Positions 46,702-58,676 of a stretch of 64,000 bases of DNA are shown here, piece by piece. The notes below the pieces were generated by a model that was given only the letters and a program-made list of their open reading frames with translations, made no database searches and was not told the DNA's origin. Position numbers and translations under genes: made by a program. Numbering within the stretch: the stretch's first letter is position 1; every line of letters starts with the position of its first letter. This stretch comes from Tricholoma matsutake (lineage: Eukaryota; Basidiomycota; Agaricomycetes; Agaricales; Tricholomataceae): contig AP026538.1 of NCBI GenBank assembly GCA_026075535.2, positions 124,001 through 188,000 on the forward strand, given 5' to 3'.

Positions 46702-48786
46702 ATGTCAGAAAACTCCCTATCACTGTACCTGGATGCTGCCAATACATCAGCACCATCATTTGAGGATTCAGATCAATTTGATGTGTCAACAGACCCCGCG
46801 CATGCAATCCATGGCTCGTTTACCTTTGACATCCATAATGGCTATGATCTGCAATGGGCTAGCCTTTCTGAATTTCATGCATGGCTGGAAAAAGAGGAGG
46901 AGGCAAATACTATTCAGATGGTGTGCAAGGAGATTTGTCCCAACTGCAACACACCACATTTCTGGACAGTGAAGCATATTTACGTATGTGGACATGGGTA
47001 TAGTGGGGGAAAAAAGGATTACAAGAAGAAATACACGTGGACATGAAAGGTTCCCACAAAATGAGTTGGATGTCCATGCCGCCTGACCATCAAAACCTAT
47101 CCAGGATTGGAGTGAGTCTTGGGTCAGTATAATGAAAATCACTCACACGAAACTGGAAATCAGAATGCGTGCTTTACACGCTTGCCTAAGTCAACACGTC
47201 AAGAAATTGACTGCCTTCTTCGACTTGGTGTAGAGCCCAAGAAAGTGGTATGATTTTAGCTATTTTGTCTTTACCTAACATGTCTGACTGTCCCATTTTC
47301 TAGTTAGAACAGATCCAGGGGCATATCTATAATGAGGCAAACCTTGAGAACCTTTGATCATGTGATGCACATTGATCCGAATTTGTAACACGTGCAGATG
47401 TGTGCCGCATTGAGAAGATGATAGAGAAGGAAACCATTTGCCTCGCATCTCAGGATGGTGCTTCAGTTCTTGAATGGGTAGCTGCTCTGCAAAAAAGGGG
47501 CCATTTTGTCAGTCTGAAGAGCAGTTCTGATACATCTCCCCTCAACTCTGGGCTGGAAAAGAATTCATTTCTACTGATTATACAGAACCAATATCAGCAA
47601 GAGTGTTGGCAGAAACATGGCCATCGCTTTGCTGGCATCAATGTGACTCATAACACCACACATTATGAGAACATGAATTTATTTACACTTTTGGTTCATG
47701 ATCGATGGGGACATGGTACGTAGCCTTATTTTTTTATGCCCTTTAAATAAACCTAAGTAATTTTCGTCATGTTAGGGATGCCCACCACATGGATGATATC
47801 TTCCAATGGAACTGAAGAAACTATTACACACTTTCTGAATGCAATCTGAACACAAAATCCATCAATTAAACCTGAGTATTTCATGTCAGATCAAGATCAT
47901 GCTGAAATGAATTCAATTGCCCATGTCTACCCGGAGTCTGCATCACTTCTGTGCTGGTGGCATGTACTTCATGCATGGCAACAGCATTTTTCCATGCATA
48001 ACTTTCCAGAACTCTGGGAGCTTCTGAAGCATTGGATACGAATAACTGATCGCAAGGAATTCCAGAACACTTGGGAGAAAATACAAACCATCACACCTCA
48101 AAGTGTGATTGACTATCTTAAGGAATACTGGGTAAATGATACACATGTCCGGTTGTGGGTCAGCAGTGTACCGGCAAGACAGGAACATCTTCCAGCTTTG
48201 CGACACAAATATGCTTGTTGAGGTGTAAGTGGATCTTCTTGCTTGGTTGTTAATTGAAATGTTCTGATGATCATTCTCAACATCTCCAGTTGGCATCATC
48301 TCCTTAAGGGAAAATTTATGCAAGGGAAGAGAAACCAGCACCTCGATCACCTCATACATATCTTAGTTGATCAAGCAGTCCCATATTTCATTCAGAGACA
48401 TCGTCGGCAAGAGAGTGGCTTTGAAGGACCAGATCTCAAGGTCAAGAAGTGGATTGAAATTGAGGCATGCGCAAAATCCATAATGTGCCAACATATCTCG
48501 CAGGATACACAAGTTGCTGAGATATTTCTTGTGCAGTCTCAATTGGATCCCCTGGTCCAATATTGTGTAGATCTAGATGCATATGATTGCAAATGTCTTG
48601 CATTCCCAGTGATTTGCTTCTGCAAGCATGTATGCACTGTTCAGAATCACTTCCCTGAGTTCTGTAAACCAGTGCCAACATCAGCACTAGCTATACATTG
48701 TCCAGATTTGTTTGAACCTGACAGCCACCATTCTGTGGACTCTGATGACTCCAATATTGAGCTCTGGATGAAGTGACCACTTCTTC
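46702..48786 (+). pseudogene. MULE transposase with SWIM finger, 5' part
   Basis: ATG 46702 (MSENSLSLYLDAANTS). The N-terminal FAR1-like region has SLSEFHAWLEKEE, CGHGYSGGKKDYKKK and GCPCRLTIKTYP. The MULE domain runs from RIEKMIEKETI through INVTHNTTHYENM (relatives read IDGTHNTT, so the first catalytic Asp is Asn), SDQDHAEMNSI (second Asp) and LCWWHVLHAWQQHF. After an intron near 48230-48290 come WHHLLKGKFMQGKRN and the SWIM finger YDCKCLAFPVICFCKHVC (CxC..CxH). TGA codons at 47044, 47062, 47113 and 47847 sit at Arg positions; a 1-bp shift near 48165 disrupts the SSVYRQDRNIF region. The gene is cut at 48786 by the hAT element and resumes at 54536. Confidence 0.8.
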
Positions 48787-50831
48787 TAGGGACTACCATG
48801 GATGGCCATCCGTGGATATGGTATATGGATATTGCATGGGTGATATCTGTGGATGAACAGACAGTTACTATTAAATTTAAATAAATGAGTAATATTATAT
48901 TAATATAGTCTTGGTAAGGAATGACATGGGTACAGGTATGGTAAAATCCATGGGTTCAGGTCACGGGTTCTGCACAGTTACTATGGTATTAGAATTGCCG
49001 ACCCGTTGATTACTGAGACCACGGTATGTTGGCGGTCAACACAACCATTGTGGACCATTGCCATGCCACTGATGATTGATATTGCCACTAGGGATCTGCA
49101 CGCAACCACCACCACCACCACCACTGTCGACACCGCCCACCACCACCTCTTCATTCCGACCACACCCACCTCCAACCACCATCAACAGCCGCCAACGCCA
49201 TTCCGCTCCATCAACAGGCTGCTGAGCCAACGGTGAACAACATGGCTGCAAGAGTGCCACATCGCATGTGTATTTGGACATCGACAACCATCGACTCATG
49301 TTGAGGGGCCTGAGGCCCCTCAACGCTATGTAAACTAAGTATTTTTATTGTTGTTTTCATTCTTTTTCAAGTACTAATTGGTTTTTTCTATTGTTTTTAG
49401 GTTTTCTACTACTTTTTACAATGATGCATGCCCACCCCTCCTCCCCATCCAAATGGGTTGTGAGGGGCTAGTACACACAAGGTGGGCACGAGAAATGCCC
49501 CAGAACAAAGACTGATGACTGGGAGGCGATGAGGACGAGGGAAACTGAACAAAAAAAGGCCCAAGAGACGTCATCAATGTCTCTTGGGCCACAGGTGTGT
49601 TTTTTTCTTTTCTCGTTTCATTTTCATTTTACTAACAAACCTTTTAGGTACTAATGCTGCCACCATGAGCATCTGCTTGTGGGGTGGATCCCTATGAGAT
49701 GACACCCATGCCTGTGAGCAGCTGCTTGTGGGGTGGGACCCCTCTTGTGTCGGGGCACAACTCTTGCTCCCTGGCCTACCTCAATGGTTATGACGGGCCC
49801 ACAACGACACGGCCATGAGCATCTGCTCACGGGGTGGATCCCTATCCCAGCCCTGACATCTTCAGCTCCTGTGCTTGAAGAAGCTTGCCATTGTGGGTCT
49901 CCCAGATGCAGGAGCTGTTACATGGCGCCACCACCACCGGAGCACCCCCAACCACTGCTGTGAGCAACTGCTCGTGGGGTGGGAACAGGGAGCAATGGGG
50001 ATGGGGACAATGGGGAGAAGGATGGCAATGGGGGAGGACAAAGGGGGATGGCAGAGATGACAACAACAGCAGGGAGGTGGATGGCAGAGAAGACAACAAC
50101 AGGGAGGGGGATGACAACAGGGAGGAGGAGGAGGACAAAGACGGGACGAGGACAGGATGATACCAAGCCCACCCACCAACAATGGACGACCCAGCACCTG
50201 TACCTGCCACTGTGAGCAACTGCTCGCAGGGTGGACCACAGGTGCTACATACAACACTGGCTGCCACCACCCCCCTCACTCACTTTTAAGGGAGTGGGGG
50301 GTTCTCTTGTTTCATTCTAGTACATGCTGACTACCGCTGCCTCCTCCCTCGCTCCAATAGTGAGGGGGTTCTTTTGTTTCTTTCTTGTCAACACCAGCTG
50401 CCACCCCCCCCTCCCTCGCTCCAACAGCAAAGGGGGGAATTCTTGTGTTTCACTCTAGTTCGTTTTGTTCTAGTTGATTTATTATAAGTATATATGTATT
50501 GTACATAGTATATACAGTCTATCCTATAATAAATGGTGCTGCTCAAGAACTGTGCAGTGTGGGGTAACTGCAGGGTTTGAGCAAAATTCAAATGCATGAA
50601 TTCCGTGGGTAACCTTGTGATAAACATGGCACCTGTACCCGGGCCATAGAGATACAGTGTTCATGGGTACCAGCACGACAAAATATACTTGGGGTTTACC
50701 CATTTACATGGTACACCTTAAATATAGATATTCAAACTCTGCTTATCGAGGCTGTCCAAAGCTGTTGAAAGACATCTGGCAGCCGTTTCATGGTTGTTTC
50801 CCCCCATCACTTCTCTCTGTAGTGCTAAACA
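48787..50831. other. Left non-coding region of the hAT element
   Basis: Contains ACC/CAC-rich low complexity (49105-49150), a 12-bp perfect hairpin (GGCCCAAGAGAC at 49558-49569 and its complement at 49579-49590, 9-base loop), five dyad repeats (49664-50234) and purine-rich GGAGG/GACAAC repeats (50040-50160). No gene is seen. It is long for a hAT 5' region and may include other insertions. Confidence 0.5.
49664..50234 (+). repeat. Five dispersed 24-bp dyad repeats
   Basis: TGAGCANCTGCTYRYRGGGTGG occurs at about 49666, 49713, 49816, 49961 and 50212. The core GAGCA-NN-TGCTC is a perfect inverted repeat in the last two copies. Repeated subterminal dyads are common transposase binding sites in hAT elements; binding here is inference. 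Confidence 0.65.
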
Positions 50832-53822
50832 ATGTGCTGGGGACATTTTCCAGCTGCTAGAAGAGTTCCTAGTGCTCAATTGACTGCTGAGACATCTACT
50901 GAGGACTCAGATACAGACTCTGCAACTCCTGCTGTCCTTATCTCTCCTGTAAAGGCTCATGCTGCGAAAAAGACTATTGTGGGCAAGACAGATGCTGAGG
51001 TATGGTCCCTATCTGATAGTGAGATTATTGATACATGTCAATTCTCATGCCAGTACTATGATGGAACTCATGAACATTGTCTTGTTTTTTCAGAGGCTTC
51101 CAAGTCTACCTGGTGTTCCAAGGTTTATGATCACTTTAATATCACTCTCCGTCGTGAGGTGGATGACTATCAGAAGCCCAAAAAGCTGGTCTTTGTGTTC
51201 ACATGCAATGTGGACCCCACTAATCATACTCTTCATGTTCATCCTTGCATGTCTATTGGTCATGGAACAAAGAATCTCCAGGAGGGTGTCCAGTCTTGTG
51301 ATAAACATCTAGGTGTTGCTGCTGGTGCGGTTTCTGTTCAACCAGCTGGTGAGCCATATACACCTGCAGGCCACCACACCTTGATTGCTCTACGATGTGC
51401 CAAAAACCACCGTCCTTTCAATTAAGTTTTGGATGATGACTACCAGGCAGAGGTAGAGATGCTCTGACCCAGAACAATTATCCCTTCTCCTCAAACAGTT
51501 TCTCGTGATTTTAAAGCTATGTATGCTGAGATGTCAAAACATGTCCAAAATTATTTTATGGTCTGTCATCTATATATTTGTATGGTATTATTATTGCTCA
51601 ACCATAATATTTGAAGGCTCTCAATAGCACTATCCATCTTGTACTTGATGGGTGGACAGCTTCAATAGTTGCATCATTTCTTGGACTTGTTGTTGTCTTG
51701 TTTGATGAGGGAGTTATTCATTGTGCTGTACTGGAATTTATAAGGTTGGCACCAAATTTTGTTATGAGAATTTGCTGCTTCAATGCATTATCCATTTCAG
51801 ATTAACTCAAAAACATGATGGACAATATCTTGCTGAGGTTACTGCCAGCTGTCTACAGTGATTTGGGCTTGATAATTTTGTTTGTTACTAACTTATCTCT
51901 TGTTTCATGCAATCTGAGCCTTTTATAGCTACTTTCACTTTGCATGGACAATGCAGGAAACAATGATGCATTGGCCAGATATCTTCCAACACTTATCCCA
52001 TCCTTTCAGGGGATGGCAGCTCATGGATGCTGTTTTCCACATATTATTAATCTCTTGGCTAAAGTATGTGTTACTGAAATTTTACACTATTCTTGACTCA
52101 ACAAGCATTCAGATATTTATATCCTTCTTTTTTCGGCAGCCTAAAAAGAAGGTTAAGGACTCTGAAGCTGCCAATGGTATGTTAAAATCTGATGTGTAAA
52201 TCACTGTTCAGGATTTAAAATCCCATACAGTTGCTGCTATTGCTGATGATGATGACTCTGATGATGAACTTGCTGTTCATGAGGAAGGCATTGAGAATGA
52301 TTCAGCTGCTGTGCCTGATGATGGCAGAGATATCCATGATACTGCCATTGTCAAGACTACTCATGGCCAGGCAATTGAAATGATGAGGAAAAAGGGTATT
52401 TCAATTGATCCTTTGGAGGAAAAGATGGCACTGCAACTTTTTCCATGTGTAAGGATATTTATTTCACAACATTCGATTTTAATTTAGGAAACCCCAGGTT
52501 GCTGGCCTTGCACAGCATGTTCATGACAGTTCAACACTAAAGGAGAAGTTCAATATACTTGTTACAAATGACAAGGATCTGTCTGGTAACAAGGACACAC
52601 TTGATTGCCGGGTTCCTACCCAATGGAATTCAGATCTCACTTGCCTAGATGCTCACCTCTACTTTAGAAGTCCAGTTGAACAGCTCACAGGTGCAGCCAT
52701 CAACAAACTCCAGGCGTACCGGCTTTCAGAAGACCAGTGGGATCTTGCAGAAACAATGAGTGCAGTACTTGAGGTCACTTGTCTGATATTTGACAATGCA
52801 GACAATTAATTATCTCTAATAGGTCTTTGATGGGCCCACAAAGCTGTTTTCACAGTCTCAGGTTCCACTTATAGCAGATGTCATACCTATGCTGGACCCT
52901 ATTGAGCAGTCCATGACACTAGTCCATGATGACAAGGAATCAGAACTTCCCAATGTTGTCCGTGTTGCTGCACAAGCTACTCTACTCTTAATCAACAAAT
53001 ACTACACTCTAATGAAGGACTGCGAACTGTACATCATTGCAATTGGCAGGTGTAGTATTTTTTATGCATTTGTATGCTGACAATATGCAGATATGTGTCC
53101 TGACAAGAAACTAAAATGGTTTAAAGACCATGGTCGGATAGCAGCACAAATATGAGATATCAAGAAGATGGTTATTGAGCATTGGGATGAAACAATCAAG
53201 AAGAGAACTTAGAGGAATTACCTCCTGCCCCTGCTCATCGTAGGAGCAAGGTGAGATTTAATTTATGCTGCCAAGTCTTAGACTTACTGTATTTGCTTTT
53301 CAGGCTAAGTCCAAGTGGGTTGTTGCAACAGAACCTGAGGAGAATCAAGATCCAGATACTATTGCTACTTATCTGGTTGATCCTGTCATCCAGCTGTCAA
53401 TTATCAAGGAGGCTGGAGGAATCATGAAGTACTGGCATCAAGCCATTGAGCAGCGACCTCGGTTAGCAAGGATGGGGCTTGATTTTTGCTCAGCACCAGG
53501 TAAGTGTAATAATTTTCATTTTTGCTTCTACTCTGACACTCTTTTAGCATCATCAGTGGATGCTAAACGTGCCTTCTCAGTTGCAAGGCTTGAGATCAAT
53601 CACCTTCAGCATAACACCAGCCCACAGACCTTCAAGGCTCAGGTTGCAGTTGGATCTTGGGCCAAAACTCCACTCTATCCAGGACTTTCAGAAACCATTA
53701 AGATTGTTCAGAAGCAAATGAGAAGTGAAGAGAAGGTGGGACCTCAGAAAGAAGTTGATGAGACTGAGTTGGAAGATGAGGTAGAAGAGACAGATGACAA
53801 ATCCAGGTTTTGGAGAACTTGA
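50832..53822 (+). pseudogene. hAT-family transposase
   Basis: N-terminal part with SDTDSATPAVLISPVKAH and a Cys/His region (CQFSCQYYDGTHEHC), YQAEVEML followed by TGA (51465-51467), VSRDFKAMYAEMSKHVQNYF, LVLDGWTASIVASFLG (first catalytic Asp), MDNAGNNDALARYLPTL (second), CRVPTQWNSDL, and the C-terminal hATC dimerisation domain (YWHQAIEQRPRLARMGLDF, SSVDAKRAFSVARLEINHLQ, FKAQVAVGSW). Short introns occur (for example near 53500-53550). TAA at 51423 may be intronic; TGA at 53153-53155 falls in AQI/DIKKMV where relatives have Arg. All expected domains are present in order. Confidence 0.8.
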
Positions 53823-53972
53823 ATTGTAATTGTACAACTTCCTGTGGTATTTCAGATGTATTTGGAAGGTTTCAAAGTAATATTTATTGGTGTAAAACCA
53901 TTCCTTGATTAAAGAAAGCAGTCTTAAGTACAAATTTTACTCAGTATAATAAATAACATCATGTGTGCCAAC

Positions 53973-54354
53973 TAGTGCTGCCATGACTTCAAATCAGACT
54001 TTTTAATTGCTGTATATCTTTGTAGGTACATCATTGTAGAACATAAACTAATTGATGTGGGGTACATATTCATCGCTGCTATTGACCAATTCAAAAATTA
54101 CATAAATCGGATTACTACATCTTGAGTTATTGACCAACTAAAATTCTGACTTTTTATATACAAAAGTCAGAATTTTAGTTGGTCAATAACTCAAGATGTA
54201 GTAATCCGATTTATGTAATTTTTGAATTGGTCAATAGCAGCGATAAATATGTACCCCACATTAATTAGTTTATGTTCTACAATGATGGACTTACAGAGAT
54301 ATACAGCAATCAAAAAAGTCTGACTTGAAGACATGGGCCCTCATGGCAACACTA
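53973..54354. mobile_element. Palindromic hAT-type MITE
   Basis: 382 bp. Each end read inward starts TAGTGYTGCCATGA. GTGCCAAC flanks both sides (53965-53972, 54355-54362), an 8-bp target duplication. The two halves are long near-perfect inverted repeats meeting near 54158, so a transcript would fold into one hairpin. Its termini differ from those of the host hAT (TAGGGACTAC), so another transposase would have moved it. Confidence 0.9.
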
Positions 54355-54535
54355 GTGCCAACTGCCAACAAGACACTCCAGCAGGTAATTGACCTTGCTA
54401 AACCATTTGAATAGACCATGGTACATATATTAGAGCATTTGAGAGCATAAAAAATTGTAGTATTCATATGGATACCCATGGATGATCCATGGATATTCAC
54501 CTGGATGGACCCGGGTCCATCCACAGTAGTCCCTA

Positions 54536-55290
54536 ACTTCTTCTAGTATGGACACAGTGGTAATCACAGACATCATCAAGAAACTTTCCAATCTAGCTAT
54601 CCATCTCCAAACCAACCACCTTCTCCCCTCTCCCAGCTCTTGCATGATCTTCATGATCAACTTGATCTGCTCATGACAAAACTCAATGCACCTCATCATG
54701 CAGAACTACCAATCAAACAGAAGATTTCACCCAATCAGCACTCATGGCCAGAGACAGCAGCAGTCATGAACATACTCATTAAAAGCAAGCGGAAAAAACA
54801 CACCGATCCATACTCAGGAGGTGAACAGTCAGGGAAAAAAGCAAAGAGGGATGCGCTAACCCCTGCTCAAGCTAAGCCGCCATTGTCTTCAACGATTACC
54901 ACAGCTAACATTCCAGATAACACTCAGCCCATGCACTGTCAACTGTCATCAAATCAAGGCAATACAGCGTCTCCGATGGTGGTAGTTTGCCCACCAATCA
55001 CACATCCATTCAACCTTGCGAGACTGTCACAATTGACTGTGGCTGCAATTGCACCATTTTTTCCACTGCCGCCACCATCATTTGTGCTGCTGCCACCGCC
55101 ACTAATCACCCCGTCTGCAACACCAATCCCGCTCAACCCTGCCTCAATTGACTCATGGAATACACTTCTGCCTCACTCTCTCAAATGAGCACAGCTTAAC
55201 CAGCTATGTTCACACTACAAGGTAAAATCCAATGGAACTAATGAAGCCCTCATTGAACGACTGCAGGCTCACACTGGTGTCATTCCTTAA
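54536..55290 (+). pseudogene. MULE transposase C-terminal part with SAP motif
   Basis: Continues the gene cut at 48786: MDTVVITDIIKKLSNLAIH, then by a frameshift QLLHDLHDQLDLLMTKL, NQHSWPETAAVM, KHTDPYSGGEQSGKKAKRD (a basic, possibly nuclear signal), a Pro-rich stretch, and after TGA 55186-55188 (Arg expected) AQLNQLCSHYKVKSNGTNEA followed by LIERLQ. This has the pattern of a SAP DNA-binding motif. The final stop is TAA at 55288. Confidence 0.7.
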
Positions 55291-55769
55291 ACTTTTACTT
55301 CTTACATATTCACCTTATCGCACCTTATCGCACACGTACATCTATTGAATCTATTTATATGATTGACCCTTAGCAACGAACATATCCATTATCATCTTAA
55401 AATGTACAAAACTAGATCTGAACAGATCTGTCATCTACTGATTTGGGTGGAAAGCAAATGTGAACAAACAACCTTCAGTGTCCTTCACATGTTCTCCCAC
55501 ATTCAAGCCGTTTTTGAATTGTTATTTCGGTCTGTCTATGGTGCACAGCCAGATACCACTATATAGTATATTGGCAGTGTGAAAACGGACGTTGGCAAGA
55601 AATACTAGCACAATGATGGTTGCCGAATCAACTAGTCGTGAACTACTTGTGATACTTCCTCCCGTTTTGGAATCACATGAGTGGGGCAGAAAGTCGCCAA
55701 CTCTGATTTTTTAATTATTCACGTGGTATTACTGACCTCAGATCACGTAATCCCGCCAAGACTAAGTTG
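55291..55769. other. No recognised gene
   Basis: An open frame of 67 codons at 55363-55566 has no motif I know. A CACCTTATCG repeat occurs twice at about 55310-55330. Confidence 0.4.
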
Positions 55770-56746
55770 GCCTCAAGTTGCACCAGTCCAATGCAGCAGA
55801 GGCGTTACACATATGCACACCTATGATGGTCGAGATCCCCAACTATTATCACCCTGGTTCTACTCTCACCATTCAGCTCGCTACTACTAACATCGTATCA
55901 GTAACTGTTGTGTGCTCGTTTACTCCATTCACAATGTCTCAGGTGCTTTTGGTTCGCAATGATGGGCCTACCCAGATTCTCAAGGTCTATGATCCTTGAT
56001 TTGCTGAGCACTGACACAAATATACTCCTACACATCCTTGGACCCAACGGCTCGAAGCACAAGCCATAAGCTGAACTACACCGGATCCCAACTTTGATTT
56101 CATGTCATTTCCAGATGATAATGATCGAGTAGGTTGGGAGATATGGTATTATCAGCAGATGGAAAGCCAATTTCGGAGCAAGGTAGAGTCGTATCGATGA
56201 CTTCATTCTTTGCAAAGTTATAGAATTCCTTGCTGCTATGGGTCTGGCACCCTCATTCTTCCAAATCACACTTTCTCTCCTCGCATCCTCCTTCTCCAAT
56301 ACATCTCAGATGTAATCAGTCTCGAGGATATCGTGGTTAAACCTGATCAATCGGTTCTCGCATTTCTTGCTCATGCATTTGGTGCGCTGGGTGTCATGCA
56401 CAATGACATCAACCTGGGCAATATTCTTTTCAGTCCTCACACTGCCCCTACCCATACTATTATCATCGATTTTGGAGAAGCATATTTCCATGAGGACGAC
56501 AAATCAGATGAGGAATGGGATGAGATCTTGAAAGGGAATTGGGATGTCGATGCAGTTAGACAGGTTTTGGTTCGGAAATGTTTGGCATCGGGAAAACTCT
56601 GTGATTGTTTACATGATGCACCCCCAGCCTTAGCATGTTGTAGCTCTATTTCTTCCTTTAGCCTTTTGAAGCTTTCAAGTCCGAGGTATCTTTCCCACTT
56701 GCAGGACTTGGAGGATGTTGGATACTATGGATGGTGTGAGAGATGA
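55770..56746 (+). pseudogene. Protein-kinase-fold protein relic
   Basis: Segments read in order: MSQVLLVRNDGPTQILKVYDP (beta-strand region with the likely ATP-site Lys), GWEIWYYQQMESQFRSKVES, IPCCYGSGTLILP, LLLQYISDVISLED, GVMHNDINLGNILF (H-x-D-x4-N catalytic loop) and TIIIDFGEA (DFG). This is a kinase-like family known from Agaricomycetes. TGA codons at 55997, 56012, 56072 and 56198 all fall where the family has Arg or another coding residue. The end after KGNWDVDAVRQVL appears to run into non-conserved sequence. Catalytic residues are preserved, so decay is mainly by nonsense. Confidence 0.65.
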
Positions 56747-57218
56747 CCGGCGCTCCAGACACTGTGACATCGATCTGCAAGGTTTCCCAATGGTTCATGG
56801 AACCAGGTTCAAGTTGTCCTGTCATGGCAAACAAGGTAAGGCTGCAAATGCAGTCTAGTACACTTTACCTCAGATGCATTAAGTGTGTATACAGACTCTC
56901 CTACACTGTGGTAACATCATAAAAGGTGAAAAAGCTTGTGGCAGTGAGTGATATCGCAGTTATCTATCACAATTTCTATGATGTCACGTGATGTCATGGT
57001 GTGTGACACTTTTGGTCATGCATAATTCTAGTAATGCATGGCCGCATGACTGGGGCTCATGATCAAGCAGCCTCCTACCCATGCCCTCTGGAAGAGTCCG
57101 TGATCACTCACCATAGTTTTCATTCTCAGCTTTCCCGCAGTTTGATTGTCCAAAACCTTCTTTTTTGTAACTCTTCCAGAGCGCCTGGCACCAAACATTT
57201 GTCAATAGACATCGCCAC
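56747..57218. other. No recognised gene
   Basis: Nothing with supporting motifs; a 77-codon frame from 57034 runs into the palindrome. Confidence 0.4.
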
Positions 57219-57460
57219 CGTTATGATCCGTAAAAAAGGAAATTTGTCAGAGTCACATGATAGTTAGGTGCAAGTCAACAAAGTCAGGTAAATGTTAAAA
57301 AAACAGTCAAAAAGGTCAGGTCAAAGTCAGGTCAGAAAAATGTGTGACCTGACTTTGACCTGACCTTTTTGACTGTTTTTTTAACATTTACCTGACTTTG
57401 TTGACTTGCACCTAATGGTCATGTGACTCTTGGAAATCTCCGTTTTTACAGAGCATTATG
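57219..57460. repeat. Palindromic element
   Basis: About 240 bp. The central arms (AGTCAACAAAGTCAGGTAAA... and the complement) are almost perfect around 57338; the outer parts (GTAAAAAAGGAAATTTG versus GTAAAAACGGAGATTTCC) are less so. No target duplication was identified. Probably a MITE or foldback unit. Confidence 0.65.
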
Positions 57461-57776
57461 AGTGACTGATCAATCCCAGTGAAAAATCAAGGGAGAATAC
57501 CTGACAATCCCTCAAGGGATTCTCAGGTATATCGAGGGACACACGAGGTATTTTGTCACAATAGGTTTTTATCCCTGGAAAATCCCTGTTGAAACCTTGA
57601 CATACCTACTCATCACACGTGGGATGGACAGGTATATTTGTGGGATTTCACGGGATGGAATGGTTTTCAAATCCCTCTCAGTCCCTTGAAATACCCAAGA
57701 AGACCTTTGTTGAATGTAATACCTATATGTACCTGTCAATACCTCCTGATCCCCCCTGATCCCTGCAGATGCCTCC
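57461..57776. repeat. AGGTAT/GGGATT-rich low-complexity stretch
   Basis: Phrases such as AATCCCT, AGGGATT and AGGTAT or ATACCT recur in both orientations. Non-coding, interrupted at its right side by the family C copy 2. Confidence 0.4.
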
Positions 57777-58198
57777 TGTTAGGAAACCACCCCATTACCT
57801 AATAAAATTTCATTTTTATTTTATTATGTCAAATTATGCTACATTACACTAAATGACGCTAAATGACGCCAAATGATGCTGCACTTTGATAGCATGAGAA
57901 TTTTATTTCACATGCATCAATATGTATGTGCATGTACAAGTGCATCGGTAACAACAATGTACAATATATGTAACATAGTATATAAACCCTAAATATACAC
58001 CTAGGGAACCCCAGTTGTGTTCTCTTAGCTATTCCACCTACACTTTCAGTGTGAAAGGCCTTTGTCAACAAACTCACCTATTAATAACACCTCACATCAA
58101 AACCATCAGTTCCCCCATCACAAGCGTGGATCCCGCCCCCTTCTTGTAGAGAGAACCCACACAGTCTTAGCTAGCAGATAGTGGGTGTCGCCCTAACA
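57777..58198 (+). repeat. 5' LTR of family C copy 2
   Basis: Differs from the 3' LTR at 18 of 422 positions by hand alignment, 17 of them transitions. It contains an 11-bp tandem phrase (AAATGACGCT type). Confidence 0.9.
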
Positions 58199-58676
58199 GA
58201 AGAACACAACTTCCCATATCAGTGCACCTTCTCTTACTTGTGCATACGTCATTGTTTCACTGCACCACATCCAATTACTCATCCTTTCAGCACGAGCTGG
58301 AAGTATGTGTATATACGTAATCTATCTTTTCTTTCATAAGCTGATGCCAGGCCTCGCCTTACATTGCAACTGCCAGTGATCGAGAGGCAGCGCTCGTCAT
58401 TAGGACAGCTGCAACCAGACAACTGATTGGATCTGGTTTAGTTACGATTTACATCACTCTATTTGGATGACTATCTTAGTTACAAGCCGAATTCAGTGTT
58501 ATCTCCGAGATCAGGCACTGTTGGAAGGGTCATTGATCCGAAATGTCAAAATAGGCGCCCGACGAATGGCGAACAAACCATTGAGAAACCATCATGTGAC
58601 CCATAGACATTTGGAGAGGTCCCAAAGAAAAATCTTGAATTTGTCGAAGAAGTGATTCATCACAGATTTTACCATT

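Larger units (their letters stand above)
48787..54535 (+). mobile_element. hAT transposon inserted in the MULE gene
   Basis: Left end TAGGGACTACCATGGATGG, right end read inward TAGGGACTACTGTGGATGG: terminal inverted repeats. The 8 bases ACTTCTTC occur directly outside both ends (48779-48786 and 54536-54543), the target-duplication length typical of hAT. It carries a plus-strand hAT transposase (50832-53822), a 2-kb non-coding left region with repeated dyad motifs, and a nested MITE. Removal reconnects the MULE coding sequence (EVTTSSS to MDTVVITDIIKK). Confidence 0.9.
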
